Assembly: GCF_000367365.1 (NCBI RefSeq)
Contig: NZ_BARF01000069.1
Location: 58,161 to 122,160 of the forward strand
Length of the DNA stretch: 64,000 nucleotides
Direction: 5' to 3'
From: Streptomyces prunicolor NBRC 13075
GTDB lineage: Bacteria > Actinomycetota > Actinomycetes > Streptomycetales > Streptomycetaceae
Shown: piece after piece, positions 40,641-49,758 of the stretch
Numbering within the stretch: the first letter of the stretch is position 1
Layout of the letters: each line of letters begins with the position of its first letter
The notes under the pieces: model-generated
The model's input: the letters and a program-made list of their open reading frames with translations, nothing else
What the model was told of the DNA's origin: nothing
Databases searched by the model: none
Program-made: the position numbers and the translations under genes

Positions 40641-42358
40641 GAGTTGCCACCTTCGGAAACAGAACCCTGTGACGACGCCCGCGCACGACCCGAACCCGAA
40701 CCCGAACCCGAACTCGCACCCGCACCTGAACGCGCCCCCGAATCCGCCCCCACCCCCCACAAAGGCAACCGCACCTCGAACACCGCCCCGCCCCCCTCCG
40801 CCTCAGCCACCGTCAACGTCCCCTCATGCCGATTCACCGCCTGCCGCACCAACGCCAACCCCAACCCCCGACCCCCGGGCCCGGCCGGCTTCGTCGAGAA
40901 GCCCCGTTGGAACACCGCCTCCGCGTGCGCCGGATCCACCCCCGAACCCGTATCCGCGACCCGTAGCACCAGCGCCGAACCGTCCGTCCCCGCCTCCGTG
41001 TACGCCGTCACCGTCACCCGCGCCCGCAGGCTCCCCTGAGCCGCGTCCACCGCGTTGTCGATCAGGTTGCCGAGGATCGTCACCAAGTCCCGCGCGGACA
41101 GCGAATCCGGCAGCAGGCCGTCGTCCATGCTGCTGTCCTCGGACACCACCAACTCCACGCCCCGCTCGTTGGATTGGGCCGTCTTGCCGAGCAACAGGGC
41201 AGCCAGCACAGGTTCGTTGACCGCCGAGACGACCTGGTCCGTCAGCGTCTGGGCCAGCTCCAGTTCGGCCGTCGCGAAGTCCACCGCCTCTTCCGCGCGC
41301 CCCAGCTCGATCAGCGAGACGACCGTGTGCAGGCGGTTCGCCGCCTCGTGGGCCTGTGACCGCAGCGCCTGTGTGAAGCCGCGCTCCGAGTCCAACTCGC
41401 CCATCAGCGACTGGAGTTCGGTCACGTCTCGCAGGGTCACCACCGTTCCGCGACGCTCACCGCCCGACACCGGCGAGGTGTTCACCACCAGCACCCGGGA
41501 CGCCGTCAGATGGACCTCGTCCACCCGCTCCTCCGACGACAGCAGTGCGCCCGTCAACGGCGCCGGCAGGCCCAGGCTTGCCACCGACCGGCCCACCACG
41601 TCCCCGGTCACCCCGAGCAACTCCCGCCCGCCGTCGTTCATCAGCGCCACCCGGTACTGACCGTCGAGCATTAGCAGCCCTTCGCGCACCGCGTGCAGCG
41701 CGGCCTGGTGGTAGTCGTGCATGTGGCTCAGCTCGGTCGCGTTCATGCCGTGGGTGTGGCGGCGGAGGCGGGCGTTGACGACGTACGTGCCTACGGCACC
41801 CAGTGCCAGGGCGCCGGCCGCCACCCCGATCAGTGCCGTGACCTGGTCCTGCACCCGCTGGGTGATCGCCTCGACCCGGATGCCGGCGCTGACCAGGCCG
41901 ATGACCTTGTCGCCGCTTTTGACGGGGGTGACCGCGCGGACGGACGCGCCGAGTGTGCCGGTGTAGGTCTCCGTGAAGGAGTCGCCCTTCAGCGCGGGCT
42001 TGATGTGGCCGAGGAACTTCTTGCCGATCTGGTTCCGGTCCGGGTGCGTCCAGCGGATGCCCTGCGGATTCATGATCGTGATGAAGTCCACCTGGGTGTC
42101 CCGCTGGACCTTCAGGGAGTACGACTCCAGGTGCGCGGTGGGGTTCGACGTACCGATCGCCGCGATCACCGACGGCGAGTCCGCGACCGAGCGCGCCACC
42201 GCCATCGCCTGGCGGCCGGCCGCGTCCTCGGCCTGGCTGCGGTCGCTGACGTAGGTGAACAGCGCGTACCCGGCGACGACGACCGCTATCAGCACGGCCT
42301 GCATGCCGAAGAGCTGGCCGGCGAGGCTGCGGGGGCGGGGGACGCGGGGAATGCGCAT
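40637..42358 (-). CDS. CitA/DcuS/DctB-like sensor histidine kinase
   Basis: 573 residues. TM1 at about 14-34 (GMQAVLIAVVVAGYALFTYV), an extracellular Cache-type ligand domain (about 37-175; VDFITIMNPQGIRWTHPDRNQIGK), TM2 (LIGVAAGALALGAVGTYVV), a PAS domain (LHAVREGLLMLDGQYRVALMNDGG), a Spo0B-type helix with His in RSQAHEAANRLHTVVSLIELG, and the ATPase boxes LGNLIDNAVDAA, VADTGSGVDP and GRGLGLALVRQAV. The layout is that of C4-dicarboxylate/citrate sensors. ATG 42358 begins just before the first helix. The C-terminus is Gly/Ser-rich. Confidence 0.93.
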   Translation of the reverse strand: MRIPRVPRPRSLAGQLFGMQAVLIAVVVAGYALFTYVSDRSQAEDAAGRQAMAVARSVADSPSVIAAIGTSNPTAHLESYSLKVQRDTQVDFITIMNPQGIRWTHPDRNQIGKKFLGHIKPALKGDSFTETYTGTLGASVRAVTPVKSGDKVIGLVSAGIRVEAITQRVQDQVTALIGVAAGALALGAVGTYVVNARLRRHTHGMNATELSHMHDYHQAALHAVREGLLMLDGQYRVALMNDGGRELLGVTGDVVGRSVASLGLPAPLTGALLSSEERVDEVHLTASRVLVVNTSPVSGGERRGTVVTLRDVTELQSLMGELDSERGFTQALRSQAHEAANRLHTVVSLIELGRAEEAVDFATAELELAQTLTDQVVSAVNEPVLAALLLGKTAQSNERGVELVVSEDSSMDDGLLPDSLSARDLVTILGNLIDNAVDAAQGSLRARVTVTAYTEAGTDGSALVLRVADTGSGVDPAHAEAVFQRGFSTKPAGPGGRGLGLALVRQAVNRHEGTLTVAEAEGGGAVFEVRLPLWGVGADSGARSGAGASSGSGSGSGRARASSQGSVSEGGNS

Positions 42359-42389
42359 GGGATCAGTGTGCCTCCCCGTCTCTCCGCAG

Positions 42390-42560
42390 CTCACCCCTCT
42401 GATTCCCGTATCTACGCCCGGTTGGTCAAGCGCGAACTAATTGGCCTCTCCCGACTCCGCGGAGGGGGACTCTCCGACTCCGCGCCGCTGTCCGGCACTC
42501 CTTCGAAGATTTCCTGCTTCAACACCGGCCGCCCGCCCGGAGATTCTCCGTTGGGGTCTT
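42390..42560 (-). ncRNA. Candidate omega-RNA region at the tnpB 3' end
   Basis: In IS605/IS1341 elements the guide RNA overlaps the 3' end of tnpB and continues past the right end. Here the last codons and the bases after the stop at 42437 include a GGAGAGTCCCCCTCC / GGAGTCGGGAGAGG segment able to fold. Boundaries and the right end cannot be fixed from one copy; this is inference from family behaviour. Confidence 0.35.
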
Positions 42561-43687
42561 ACACCGGCTCCACAGGCCGACACCGCCAGCCCGGCGGCCA
42601 GGACGTTCTTCGCCGCGTTCTCATCCCGGTCGTGGTGTGCCCCGCATGCGGTGCAGGTCCATTCCCGGATGTTCAGCGGCATTCTCGCGACCAGATGGCC
42701 GCAGGCCGAGCAGGTCTTGCTCGACGGGTACCAGCGGTCCACCGCGATCAGTTCGCGGCCGTACCACCGGGCCTTGTACTCCAGCATGAAACGCAGTTCG
42801 GCCCATGAGGCGTCGGAGATCGCACGGGCGAGCGCGCGGTTCTTCAGCATGTTCCGGACGGCGAGATCCTCGATCACGATCGTTTGGTTCTCACGAACGA
42901 GACGCGTGGACAGCTTGTGCAGGAAGTCCCGGCGCCGGTCGGCGCTCCGGGCGTGGATCCGTGCGACCCGAGTGCGGGCCTTGTCGTGATTCCTGGAACC
43001 CCTCTTCTTACGGGACAGCTCCCGCTGCGCGCGGGCCAGTTTCGCCCGGTCCTTTTTCTCGAACTTCGGATTGACGACCTTCTCGCCGGTCGACAGAGTC
43101 ACCAGCGAGGTGATGCCCGCGTCGACGCCCACTGCCGCGCGGCTCGTCGGGAGCGCCTTCACCGAAGCGTCTTCGCAGAGCATCGAGACGAACCAGCGTC
43201 CCGCGCTGTCCCGTGACACCGTCACTGTCGACGGCACCTGCCCCTTCGGCAGAGGCCTGGACCATGCGATGTCCAGAGGCTCCCGCATCTTCGCCAGGGT
43301 CAGTCGACCGTCGCGGTAGACGAACGCCGAGCGGGTGTACTCCGCGCTGTTGCGGGACTTCTTGCGGGACTTGAACCGCGGATAGGCGGAACGCTTCTCG
43401 AAGAAGTTCGTGAATGCTCCCTGCAGGTGTCGCAGCGCCTGCTGCAGGGGAACCGAGGAGACTTCGGCCAGGTAGGCGTACTCCTCGGTCTTCTTCCACG
43501 CGGTCAGCAGAGCCGAGGTCTGGACGTAGTTGATCCGACGCCGCTCGGTGTACCAGGCGGAGGTACGGGCCTGAAGAGCCAGGTTGTAGACCGTGCGGAC
43601 ACAGCCGAACGTGCGCATCAGCTCAGCCGCCTGCGCGTCGCTCGGGTAGAAGCGGTACCTGAAGGCCCGCTTAACAGGCTCGGTCAT
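42437..43687 (-). mobile_element. tnpB: IS605/IS1341-type element body: solitary tnpB
   Basis: 416-residue TnpB, RNA-guided nuclease of the IS200/IS605 superfamily. N-terminal KRAFRYRFYPSDAQAAELMRTFGCVRTVYN is typical. RuvC residues are intact: Asp in VGVDAGITSLV, Glu in IVIEDLAVRNM and Asp in HHDRDENAAKN; the zinc ribbon CSACGH...CTACGA lies between. So the nuclease looks functional. No tnpA transposase is adjacent, so any movement needs one in trans. It sits between the dicarboxylate two-component genes and the symporter gene. ATG 43687. Element ends beyond the gene are not resolved. Confidence 0.9.
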
Positions 43688-43997
43688 TCTCAGAAACTAA
43701 CAGGGCAGTGTGTGAGCCGTGGACTTAATGAACGTAAGGGTGACCGCTCTCACAAGCCGGGAGATAGTCACCGCAACCCCCGGAAGCAGCCGCCTCCCGG
43801 ACCGGCCCGCAGAGAGAGCTGTGTGGAGATCCCCTACGGAGATCCACACGGAACTCCGTACGGAAATCCGCACGGAGTTCGGCGCGGACCGCTTGAATTC
43901 CCCAAACCCCGGACGTGAGCCGCACTCGCAGCCAGGGTTCCGCCGGTCGTGAGCCGCACGCCGGATGATGCCGACGACGTCGTCAAGGAGGGCAGCC
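43688..43997. promoter_or_regulatory. dctA upstream region with 12-bp iterons
   Basis: Between tnpB and the symporter gene. At 43836-43883 four 12-base units follow head to tail, ACGGAGATCCAC, ACGGAACTCCGT, ACGGAAATCCGC, ACGGAGTTCGGC, preceded by a partial GTGGAGATCC. Each unit is close to the dyad ACGGA-NN-TCCGT. They are good candidates for response regulator binding to activate the symporter gene. No gene is seen here; the tnpB left end should also lie within it. Confidence 0.6.
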
Positions 43998-45392
43998 GTG
44001 GCCAGCACCCCCGCACCCGCACCTGCCGCACCCGCAGCACCGCCCGTGAAGCGGGACCGCACCCACTACCTCTACATCGCGGTGATCGTCGCGGTCGCCC
44101 TCGGCATCGCCGTCGGGTTCGCCGCGCCGGACTTCGCCAAGGAGCTCAAGCCGCTCGGTACCGGCTTCGTCGCGCTGATCAAGATGATGATCTCGCCGAT
44201 CATCTTCTGCACGATCGTGCTCGGCGTCGGCTCGGTCCGGAAGGCCGCTCAGGTCGGCAAGGTCGGCGGGCTCGCGCTCGCCTACTTCATCGGGATGTCG
44301 TTCGTGGCGCTGGCCATCGGCCTGGTCGTCGGCAACATCATCCACCCGGGCAGCGGCATGCACCTGACCGAGGCCGTCAAGGGCGTCGGACACACGCAGG
44401 CCCAGGCCGCCGCCGAGGGCCCGGTCGACTTCCTGCTCGGGGTCATCCCGACCACCTTCGTGTCGGCGTTCACCGAGGGCCAGGTCCTCCAGACGCTGCT
44501 GATCGCGCTCCTCGCGGGCTTCGCGCTCCAGGCCATGGGCCGGACCGGCGAGCCGGTGCTGCGCGGTGTCGAGTACATCCAGAAGCTGGTCTTCCGCATC
44601 CTCGGCATGATCATGTGGGCCGCGCCCGTCGGTGCCTTCGGCGCGATGGCCGCTGTGATCGGCGAGACCGGTATGGACGCGCTCAAAGCGCTCGGCACGA
44701 TCATGGCCGGCTTCTACGTCACCTGCTTCCTGTTCATCGTGGTCGTGCTCGGCACGCTGACCAAGCTGGTCGCCAAGGTCAACCTCTTCCAGCTGCTGAA
44801 GTACCTCGGCCGTGAGTTCCTGCTGATCGTCTCCACCTCCTCCTCCGAGTCCGCGCTGCCGCGGCTCATCGCGAAGATGGAGCACCTGGGTGTCAGCCGC
44901 CCGGTCGTCGGCATCACCGTGCCGACCGGCTACTCCTTCAACCTCGACGGCACGATGATCTACCTGACGATGGCCTCGCTGTTCATCGCCGACGCGATGG
45001 ACCAGCCGATGAGCATCGGCCAGCAGATCGGTCTGCTGCTCTTCATGATGGTCGCCTCCAAGGGCGCGGCCGGTGTCTCCGGCTCCGGCATCGCCGTACT
45101 CGCCAGTGGTCTCCAGTCGCACAAGCCGGCCCTGGTCGACGGTGTCGGCCTGATCATCGGCATCGACCGCTTCATGAGCGAGGCCCGCGCGGTCACCAAC
45201 TTCGCCGGCAACGCCGTCGCCACGCTGCTCATCGGCACCTGGACCGGCGAGGTCGACAAGGAGCGGGTGAACCGGGTCCTCGCCGGTGAACTCCCCTTTG
45301 ACGAGAAGACGTTGCTCGACGAGAAGGACGGCGACGACCACCTCGACGGCGTGCCCGAGCAGGGCGGCGAGAAGGAACTCGCCAAGGCCTGA
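43998..45392 (+). CDS. dctA: Cation:C4-dicarboxylate symporter (DctA family)
   Basis: 464 residues of the DAACS family. Multiple membrane helices begin at YLYIAVIVAVALGIAVGFAAPDF. The signature serine-rich stretch STSSSESALPRLIAKMEHLG, YSFNLDGTMIYLTMASLFIADAM, the GVSGSGIAVLASGL hairpin and DRFMSEARAVTNFAGNAVATLLI are present, so cation and substrate sites look intact. GTG 43998 is chosen because AAGGAGG precedes it at ideal spacing; an ATG at 43965 has none. It imports succinate, fumarate or malate with cations. Control by the two-component system across the tnpB insertion is inferred. Confidence 0.93.
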   Translation: MASTPAPAPAAPAAPPVKRDRTHYLYIAVIVAVALGIAVGFAAPDFAKELKPLGTGFVALIKMMISPIIFCTIVLGVGSVRKAAQVGKVGGLALAYFIGMSFVALAIGLVVGNIIHPGSGMHLTEAVKGVGHTQAQAAAEGPVDFLLGVIPTTFVSAFTEGQVLQTLLIALLAGFALQAMGRTGEPVLRGVEYIQKLVFRILGMIMWAAPVGAFGAMAAVIGETGMDALKALGTIMAGFYVTCFLFIVVVLGTLTKLVAKVNLFQLLKYLGREFLLIVSTSSSESALPRLIAKMEHLGVSRPVVGITVPTGYSFNLDGTMIYLTMASLFIADAMDQPMSIGQQIGLLLFMMVASKGAAGVSGSGIAVLASGLQSHKPALVDGVGLIIGIDRFMSEARAVTNFAGNAVATLLIGTWTGEVDKERVNRVLAGELPFDEKTLLDEKDGDDHLDGVPEQGGEKELAKA

Positions 45393-45454
45393 GCGCTTCT
45401 GCTCAAGCGTGGCGCCCGGGCCGACCTGAACACGGTCCGGACGCCCCACGCACT

Positions 45455-45493
45455 CCGGGCGGCTGGGTGTCCCCCCGTCGCTCAGCCGCCCGG
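45455..45493. terminator. Terminator hairpin after dctA
   Basis: CCGGGCGGCTG and its complement CAGCCGCCCGG enclose a 17-base loop, 62 bases after the dctA stop. Confidence 0.65.
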
Positions 45494-45529
45494 TCCTTAC
45501 AGGGACGTAGTTCCTTACAGGGACGTAGT
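45494..45529. repeat. Two tandem 18-bp direct repeats
   Basis: TCCTTACAGGGACGTAGT occurs twice without a gap, then a partial AGGGATGTACTAG follows. It lies in the presumed promoter of the DUF2127 gene. An inverted repeat CGTGCCGTGC / GCACGGCACG (45543-45552 and 45575-45584) next to it could fold in the mRNA leader. Confidence 0.7.
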
Positions 45530-45612
45530 AGGGATGTACTAGCGTGCCGTGCCGTGCCGGAAACCTCCGGCGCCGCACGGCACGTTCACGTTGGGCAGGA
45601 GTCACGGGGGCC

Positions 45613-46383
45613 ATGGGCATGAAGATCGACTGGGACCGGCGGCACTGCGCACGGCACGGGCACGCGACGTACGCGCCCGACGAGACGCCATTGCGGGAAC
45701 GGCTGCGTACCGAGACCGGGTTCGGGGAGGCCTGGCGCTGTCTGCGCTGCGGCGACTTCGTCCTCGGCGAACCGCACGGCTCGGGGCCCGCCGACCACGC
45801 CCCGCTGGTACCGCGCGGCAAGGTGCTGCGGGACCTGTTCATCCTGCGCTTCCTCGCGATCGAGCGGGCCGTGCGCGGGGTGTTCATCGTGCTGGTCGCC
45901 GCCGCCGTATGGAAGTTCAGCAACAGCCAGGACTCGGTGCGCCAGCTCTTCGACGAGTACCTCGACGTCTTCCGGCCCGTCTTCAAGCACTTCCACTACG
46001 ACCTCGACCACTCGCCGATCGTCGGCACCATCCAGAAGACCTTCGGCTACAAGCACTCCACGCTGGTCCTGGTCGCCGTACTGCTGCTGGCGTACGCGCT
46101 GATCGAACTCGTCGAGGCCGGTGGGCTCTGGTACGCCAAGCGCTGGGCGGAGTATCTGACGGTGGTCGCCACCGCCGCGTTCCTGCCGCTGGAGATCTAC
46201 GAACTCACCGAACACATCAGCTGGTTGAAGATCGCCACCCTCGTCCTCAACATACTCGCCGTCCTCTACATCGCCCTGGCCAAGCGGCTGTTCGGGCTGC
46301 GCGGCGGGCGGAAGGCCTTCGACGAGGAGCGGGAGAGCGCGTCCCTGCTGGAGGTGGAGACATCGGCCGGGGTCATGGTCTGA
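45613..46383 (+). CDS. DUF2127 membrane protein
   Basis: 256 residues. A small Cys pair (WRCLRCGDFVLG) in the soluble N-terminal part may bind metal. Four hydrophobic helices follow (GVFIVLVAAAVWKF; LVLVAVLLLAYALIELVEAGGLWY; YLTVVATAAFLPLEIYEL; IATLVLNILAVLYIALAKRLFGLRGG). Order and the motif ALIELVEAGGLWYAKRWAEYLTVVAT fit DUF2127, of unknown function. ATG 45613 has AGGAG 11 bases upstream; ATG 45619 is possible. A AAA ATPase gene follows after 45 bases on the same strand. Confidence 0.87.
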   Translation: MGMKIDWDRRHCARHGHATYAPDETPLRERLRTETGFGEAWRCLRCGDFVLGEPHGSGPADHAPLVPRGKVLRDLFILRFLAIERAVRGVFIVLVAAAVWKFSNSQDSVRQLFDEYLDVFRPVFKHFHYDLDHSPIVGTIQKTFGYKHSTLVLVAVLLLAYALIELVEAGGLWYAKRWAEYLTVVATAAFLPLEIYELTEHISWLKIATLVLNILAVLYIALAKRLFGLRGGRKAFDEERESASLLEVETSAGVMV

Positions 46384-46428
46384 CACTCTGGTTCGAAACG
46401 TCGGAACCTGGGCACTACGGAGGCAAAC

Positions 46429-47931
46429 ATGGGCGAACCGGGCGGAGTGGAGTTCATGAGCGAGGCCGAGTACGAGCGCCGATACGGCGCCGAACGCGAG
46501 GCCTCGCCCCTGTCGTTGCAGCAGATCAGCGAACTCTTCTACGAGTTCCTCGCCGCGGTCGCCCGCCCCAAGACCAAGGACTACGACCCCGCCCGCAACC
46601 TCACCGAACGCCTCCGCGCCCACCTCGGCACCGCCCCCGGCGACCGGCCCGTCGTCAAGGCCGCGTATCCGCCGTACGACCTCCCGAACGTGCAGCTCGC
46701 GCTGGAGAAGTGGTTCGCCGGGGACGGCCGTTCCTACGAACTGGTCGGCATGCGCGGCGCGCAGAACCGCACCGACCTCACCCTCGGCGACATCCTCGAA
46801 GCCGCCGACCGCCACGACCGGTTCACCATCGGGGCAGTCGACTACGCCCACCTCCCCATCTCGCCCGACGCCGAACTCGCCTGTGTCTCCTGCGGGTTCT
46901 ACCTCGGCGCGGACGGCGAGGACCGGTTCGCGGTGCTGCTGCGCGGACCCGCCGACGAGTACGGGCACAACAAGGTCGAGATCGAAGTCCTCGCGCAGGA
47001 CAAGGAGTTCGCGGACCGGCTGCTCGCCGAGATCGACGTGCTCGTGCGCGAGCACAACATCTTCCGCGGCCAGGTGCTCTCCTTCGAGGGCTCCGAGTTC
47101 GGCCACGGCCTGGGCCCGTTCCGCTTCCACCGCCGCCCCACTCTCACCCGCGACGACATCGTGCTCCCCGAGGGCCTCCTGGAGCGCGTCGAACGCCAGG
47201 TCGTCGGCGTGGCCCGCCGCCGCGAACAACTCCGCGCCGCCGGCCAGCACTTGCGCCGCGGCCTGCTCCTCTACGGCCCGCCCGGCACCGGCAAGACCCA
47301 CACGATCCGCTATCTCCTCTCCCACCTCCCGCAGTTCACGGTCGTCATCCTCTCCGGCACCACCATCGAGGCGATCGGCCCCGCCTGCGCCCTGGCCCGC
47401 ATGCTCCAGCCCGCGCTCGTCGTCCTGGAGGACTGCGACCTGATCGCCGAGGCCCGCGACCACGGCAGCGGCGAACAGCCCCTGCTCTTCCAGATCCTGA
47501 ACGAGATGGACGGCCTCGGCGACGACGCCGACGTGGCCTTCCTCCTCACCACCAACCGCGCCGACCTCCTCGAACCGGCCCTGGTCCAACGCCCCGGCCG
47601 CGTCGACCTCGCCGTGGAGATCCCCCTCCCGGACGCCCCGGGCCGCGCCCGCCTCCTCGGCCTCTACGGCACCGGCCTGGACCTCGACGAGGAGACCACC
47701 GCCGAGGTGGTGACCCGCACGGAGGGCACGACGGCGTCCTTCACGAAGGAGCTGGTACGGCGCTCCGTCCTCATCGCGGCCGAACGCGAGTCGGCACGCA
47801 CGGAACCCGCCGACCTCCGCGAGGCCCTCGACGAACTCCTCTCGGACCACGACCAGTTGACGCGCCGGCTGCTCGGGGTGTCGTGCCCGGCTACCGAACC
47901 GCCCCCGGCAGCCACTCCCGAGCCCGAGTGA
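46429..47931 (+). CDS. AAA ATPase (single AAA module with own N-domain)
   Basis: 500 residues. Residues 1-250 are a substrate or adaptor domain I do not recognise. The AAA core is intact: Walker A LLYGPPGTGKTHTI (about 280), Walker B PALVVLEDCDLIAEAR, sensor TTNRADLLEPALVQRPGRVDLAVEIPLPD with arginine finger region, and an AAA lid (AELVTR.. KELVRRSVLIAAERE). It is not FtsH, having no membrane segment or protease. It likely unfolds or remodels a protein partner. ATG 46429 has GGAGG ten bases upstream. Its 3' end overlaps the convergent epimerase gene by 41 bases. Confidence 0.9.
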   Translation: MGEPGGVEFMSEAEYERRYGAEREASPLSLQQISELFYEFLAAVARPKTKDYDPARNLTERLRAHLGTAPGDRPVVKAAYPPYDLPNVQLALEKWFAGDGRSYELVGMRGAQNRTDLTLGDILEAADRHDRFTIGAVDYAHLPISPDAELACVSCGFYLGADGEDRFAVLLRGPADEYGHNKVEIEVLAQDKEFADRLLAEIDVLVREHNIFRGQVLSFEGSEFGHGLGPFRFHRRPTLTRDDIVLPEGLLERVERQVVGVARRREQLRAAGQHLRRGLLLYGPPGTGKTHTIRYLLSHLPQFTVVILSGTTIEAIGPACALARMLQPALVVLEDCDLIAEARDHGSGEQPLLFQILNEMDGLGDDADVAFLLTTNRADLLEPALVQRPGRVDLAVEIPLPDAPGRARLLGLYGTGLDLDEETTAEVVTRTEGTTASFTKELVRRSVLIAAERESARTEPADLREALDELLSDHDQLTRRLLGVSCPATEPPPAATPEPE

Positions 47932-48793
47932 AGGTGTAACCGAGCCCGGTGGCACGGGAGTTGTCCATGCCGTAGGAGCGGGCGAAGGAGAACGGGGAGA
48001 CGGGCTCGCCCTCCATCACCGTCCGGAACACCACGCTCCCGGACGGGAGTTGGGCGGCGAGTGCCGCGCACAGGTCCTCCGTGGTCAGCGGGTCGTGGGA
48101 GGCCGCGTTGACCGGGCCGGTGAAGTCCTGGCCGGCCGTCCAGAAGAGGAAGTCGGCGATCTCGTCGACGTGGATGTAGGTCGCCGGGTGGTTGGTGCGG
48201 GGGACGGCGATCGGCTCGCCGGTGCGGATGCGGTCCGCGTAGTGGGCCAGGCGGCCGGTGAAGTCGTCGGCGCCGCCCAGGACATGGGCCACGCGGACCG
48301 CCGTGTACGGGAACTCCGGCCCGGCCGCCGCGAGCACCGCCTCCGCCTGCCGCTTGCCCTCGCCGTAGTGCGCGTCGAGGAACTCCGGTTCTTCCCAGGG
48401 GAGTTGGAGATCCACGGTCACGGCGAGCGGATCGACGGCCGCCTCGCTCACGAGCGCGGGCGAGTCCTCGTACTCGTACACCTCGACCGTCGACGTCATC
48501 ACATAGCGGCCGGTGCGGCCGGTGAAGACGCGGCGGGCGATGGCCGCCTGGCGCGGGGTGTAGCAGACCTGGTCGACGACGACGTCGAAGGTGCGCGGGC
48601 CGAGCGCGGCGCGCAACGCGTCCTCGTCGTCGCGGTCGGCGACCAGGTGCACCACCCCCGCGGGCGGCGCCGACGAACCCCGGTTGAGGACCGTGACCCG
48701 GTCCCCGGCGGCCAGCAGCCGCGCGATCAGCCGCTTGCCGAAGTAGCGGTTGCCGCCGATGACCAGGACGTCCCGTGCCTTTTCCATGACCAT
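47891..48793 (-). CDS. NAD-dependent epimerase/reductase-like protein
   Basis: 300 residues, extended SDR type. The Rossmann motif DVLVIGGNRYFGKRLIARLLAAGDRVTVLNRGS binds NAD(P). The active-site Ser/Thr, Tyr-x3-Lys set is loosely present (MTSTVEVYE and HYGEGKRQAE). VNAASHDPLTTEDLCAALAAQ resembles the substrate loop of sugar epimerases and chloroplast-type mRNA-binding relatives. Start ATG 48793 or ATG 48787 (MVME..). It diverges from an Lrp regulator gene by 39 bases, which may control it. Confidence 0.87.
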   Translation of the reverse strand: MVMEKARDVLVIGGNRYFGKRLIARLLAAGDRVTVLNRGSSAPPAGVVHLVADRDDEDALRAALGPRTFDVVVDQVCYTPRQAAIARRVFTGRTGRYVMTSTVEVYEYEDSPALVSEAAVDPLAVTVDLQLPWEEPEFLDAHYGEGKRQAEAVLAAAGPEFPYTAVRVAHVLGGADDFTGRLAHYADRIRTGEPIAVPRTNHPATYIHVDEIADFLFWTAGQDFTGPVNAASHDPLTTEDLCAALAAQLPSGSVVFRTVMEGEPVSPFSFARSYGMDNSRATGLGYTFTRAREWLPGAVR

Positions 48794-48832
48794 AATTCTT
48801 CGGGCGTACGAGCAGGATCTGAAGGGGGAGAC

Positions 48833-49342
48833 ATGGGAGTTCGGGCCGCCGCACCGAAAGAACCACGGCATCCGCGAGCCACCGCCGACGAAACACCGGT
48901 GGCCTTCGACGGAGTGGACCGGCAGATCCTCCACCTCCTCCAGACCGACGGCCGGATCAAGCTCAGCGAGCTCGGGCGACAGGTCCGGCTGAGCCCGGCG
49001 GCGGTCACCGAGCGGGTCCGACGGCTGGAGGCGGCGGGCGTGATCAGCGGCTACGGCGCCCATGTCGTCCCCGGCCGGCTCGGCTACGGCATCCAGGCGT
49101 TCATCCGGGTCGACCCGCACGGCGGCTACACCCTGAAGCACCCCCGCACCCTGGAGCTGATCGAGCGGCCCGAGATCACCGAGGTCCACCATGTCGTCGG
49201 CGAGGACTGCTGGATCCTCAAGGTCGCCGTCCGGGACACCGTCCACCTGGAGGAAGTTCTCGAAGCGGTCTCCGCCCTCGGGCGCACCACGACGTCCATC
49301 GTGCTGACCTCACCGGTGGAGCGGAAACCGCTGTTGCCCTGA
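48833..49342 (+). CDS. Lrp/AsnC-family regulator
   Basis: 169 residues. After a Pro/Ala-rich leader, DGVDRQILHLLQTDGRIKLSELGRQVRLSPAAVTERVRRLEAAGVISGYGAHV is the AsnC HTH and linker. The C-terminal RAM-type domain (IQAFIRVDPHGG.. VHHVVGEDCWILKVAVRDTVHLEEVLEAVSALGRTTTSIVLTS) binds effectors and makes octamers. ATG 48833 has GGGGGAG at the right distance. The divergent epimerase gene is its most likely target. Confidence 0.92.
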   Translation: MGVRAAAPKEPRHPRATADETPVAFDGVDRQILHLLQTDGRIKLSELGRQVRLSPAAVTERVRRLEAAGVISGYGAHVVPGRLGYGIQAFIRVDPHGGYTLKHPRTLELIERPEITEVHHVVGEDCWILKVAVRDTVHLEEVLEAVSALGRTTTSIVLTSPVERKPLLP

Positions 49343-49371
49343 CGCCGACGTCAAGGATTACCGTCGTAGAC

Positions 49372-49758
49372 ATGCGAATCGGCGAGCTGGCCGCGCGGGC
49401 CGGGACCACGACGCGGGCGTTGCGGTACTACGAGTCACGGGGGCTGCTGCCCGCGCGGCGCGGCGGCAACGGGTACCGGACGTACGACGAGGCTGATCTG
49501 AAGCTGCTGCGGCAGATCAGGACCTTGCAGGACTTCGGGTTCGACCTGGAGGAGACGCGGCCCTTCGTGGAGTGTCTGCGGGCCGGGCACCCGGAGGGCG
49601 ACTCGTGCCCGGCGTCGCTCGCGGTCTACCGGCGCAAGCTGGCCGAACTGGACTCCCTGATCGGGGAGTTGCAGGCCGTGCGGGCGGAGATCGGGGTGCG
49701 GCTGGCGACGGTCGAGGAGCCACCACCGTTGTGCGAACTGGGAGGGCATGAACTGTGA
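49372..49758 (+). CDS. MerR-family regulator with three cysteines
   Basis: 128 residues. MRIGELAARAGTTTRALRYYESRGLLPARRGGNGYRTYDEADLKLLRQI is the winged HTH, followed by a coiled dimer helix (SLAVYRRKLAELDSLIGELQAVRAEI). Cys68, Cys79 and Cys121 could sense metal or thiol oxidation, as in several MerR proteins. The next gene, a thioredoxin, overlaps its stop as GTGA. Redox control of that thioredoxin is inferred from the pairing. Confidence 0.92.
   Translation: MRIGELAARAGTTTRALRYYESRGLLPARRGGNGYRTYDEADLKLLRQIRTLQDFGFDLEETRPFVECLRAGHPEGDSCPASLAVYRRKLAELDSLIGELQAVRAEIGVRLATVEEPPPLCELGGHEL

Noticed and set aside
39957..45392. Prophage or integrative element boundaries around the accessory region
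   Set aside because: No integrase, tRNA target, excisionase or direct att-like repeats were seen; the only mobile gene is tnpB.
45549..47939. 796-residue plus-strand ORF across the DUF2127 and AAA genes
   Set aside because: Arg/Pro-rich off-frame shadow of two genes with clear families.
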